Source of the DNA: Victivallales bacterium | GTDB lineage: Bacteria; Verrucomicrobiota; Lentisphaeria; Victivallales; UBA1829 | Direction of reading: 5' to 3' | Length of the DNA: 14,620 bases | Assembly: GCA_016285335.1 (NCBI GenBank) | Contig: JAEEQO010000059.1 | Span: forward strand, 1-14,620 | Part shown: piece after piece, positions 13,906 to 14,620 of the stretch | Layout of the letters: the number at the start of each line of letters is the position of its first letter | Position numbering within the stretch: the stretch's first letter is position 1 | Program-made: the position numbers and the translations under genes | Notes under the pieces: generated by a model | Seen by the model: the letters and a program-made list of their open reading frames with translations, nothing else | Database searches by the model: none | What the model was told of the DNA's origin: nothing

Positions 13906-14620
13906 ATGAAAAAGATCCTGATGTCCCTCGTGTGCCTCGCCCTCGGCGCGTCCGTCTTCGGCGCCGACCTCTACATCTCCCAGGCCAACGGCAAGAAGAA
14001 AGGCCCCGGCACGAAGGAAGAGCCCTTCAAAGCGCTCCTCGACGCGGTGAAGGCCGCCCAGCCCGGCGACACCATCCACATGGCCGCCGGCAACTACTCC
14101 GGCGCGCTCGGAGCCAGCGAGATCATCATCGACAAGCCCGTCACCATCATCGGCGGCTACGACGAGAAATTCGAGACCCGCGACCTCGCCAAGTACACCA
14201 CCAAGATCCAGCCCCCGAACGACAAGAACGACTCCAAGGGCATCGGCGTCATCACGCTGAAGCTCCCGAACGGCAAAGGCCCCGACATGGTCCTCGACGG
14301 CATCGTGATCGACCAGTCCTTCATGAACAGCTATCACGACACCAAGGGCAAACCCGAAGGCGTCGAGACCGGCATGTGGCTCGAACCCCCGGCACACGGC
14401 TCCAAGGACAAATTCGCCTCCGCGAAGTCCTACTCCATCTACAGCGAAACGCAGGGCCGCTTCGAAGGCAACATCATCATTAAGAACTGCGTCTTCTCCA
14501 ACAGCGGCAACTACGGCATCAACCTCAACCTCTACAAGGGCAAAGTCACCGTCGAGAACAATCTCTTCGTCGCCTGCCGCATGATCTCCTGCAACGTCCT
14601 CTGCTCCAGCGCCCAGAACG
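13906..14620 (+). CDS. Secreted right-handed beta-helix protein (DUF1565-like), C-terminus cut by window edge
   Basis: 238 codons seen, open to the window end. A signal peptide MKKILMSLVCLALGASVFGA (1-20) is followed by DLYISQANGKKKGPGTKEEPFKALLDA...QPGDTIHMAAGNYSG (about 21-66). This layout (display strand, GT-x-PF, PGDTI, G-Y) is typical of the N-terminal cap of parallel beta-helix proteins of the DUF1565/pectate-lyase-like type. Later come coil-like repeats with NIIIKNCVFSNSGNYGINL (189-207) and KVTVENNLFVACR (212-224), where I/N-rich turns stack. Family members bind or cleave polysaccharides outside the cytoplasm, but no catalytic residues can be assigned from this part. AAGG lies about 9 nt before the ATG. 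It is divergent from the Sel1 genes, with its own promoter. Enzyme versus adhesin cannot be decided. Confidence 0.85.
   Translation, partial: MKKILMSLVCLALGASVFGADLYISQANGKKKGPGTKEEPFKALLDAVKAAQPGDTIHMAAGNYSGALGASEIIIDKPVTIIGGYDEKFETRDLAKYTTKIQPPNDKNDSKGIGVITLKLPNGKGPDMVLDGIVIDQSFMNSYHDTKGKPEGVETGMWLEPPAHGSKDKFASAKSYSIYSETQGRFEGNIIIKNCVFSNSGNYGINLNLYKGKVTVENNLFVACRMISCNVLCSSAQN

Overview
The window reads as a chromosomal segment of a GC-rich Gram-negative bacterium. The gene set points to the PVC group, most likely a Lentisphaerota/Victivallales-type organism: a large secreted GH2-type glycosidase with a PA14-like domain and Gly/Gln-rich linker, a secreted parallel beta-helix protein, Sel1-repeat membrane proteins, an FkbM-type protein and a PilT-type ATPase. 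This placement is an inference from gene content and signal peptides; there is no rRNA or other marker in the window. Coding regions are strongly biased to C/G in the third codon position, which is why very long antisense open frames exist opposite the real genes.

Layout, left to right. Bases 1-1305 (minus) hold argH, argininosuccinate lyase, cut at its C-terminus by the window edge. A 259-bp divergent promoter region with phased A/T tracts separates it from a plus-strand gene (1565-3772) encoding two complete PilT-type secretion/retraction ATPase modules fused in one chain. That gene converges on a minus-strand operon running from 7917 down to 3925: pyrK, pyrD, an inositol-monophosphatase-family phosphatase, and an FkbM-methyltransferase-like protein with a long acidic, repeat-bearing N-terminus. 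A bidirectional hairpin terminator (about 3804-3853) lies between the convergent units. A divergent promoter region (7918-8208) then precedes a plus-strand 1161-residue secreted GH2-type glycosidase (8209-11694). After its terminator come two minus-strand paralogues, each a single-pass membrane protein with Sel1-like repeats (11961-12911 and 13018-13581). Last is a plus-strand secreted beta-helix protein (13906 to the window end, incomplete).

Three processes are recognisable: arginine biosynthesis (argH), pyrimidine biosynthesis (the PyrD-PyrK pair forms the NAD-linked dihydroorotate dehydrogenase) and probable extracellular or periplasmic carbohydrate handling (the glycosidase, and perhaps the beta-helix protein). 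The ATPase fusion and the Sel1 proteins belong to envelope or trafficking functions that the neighbourhood does not define.

The most notable non-coding structure is a 47-nt two-hairpin element present twice (3878-3924 and 11727-11773, opposite strands, 42/47 identical). In both cases it lies just downstream of a stop codon and in the same orientation relative to that gene. One outer stem base pair differs by a compensatory change. A degenerate 9-nt tandem repeat sits close to the second copy. Almost every transcription unit has a visible promoter of one type: TTG-rich -35, 16-17 bp spacer, TATATT -10. No complete novel defence or mobile system is visible; the best leads are the paired-hairpin element, the tandem ATPase and the FkbM-like protein with altered motifs.
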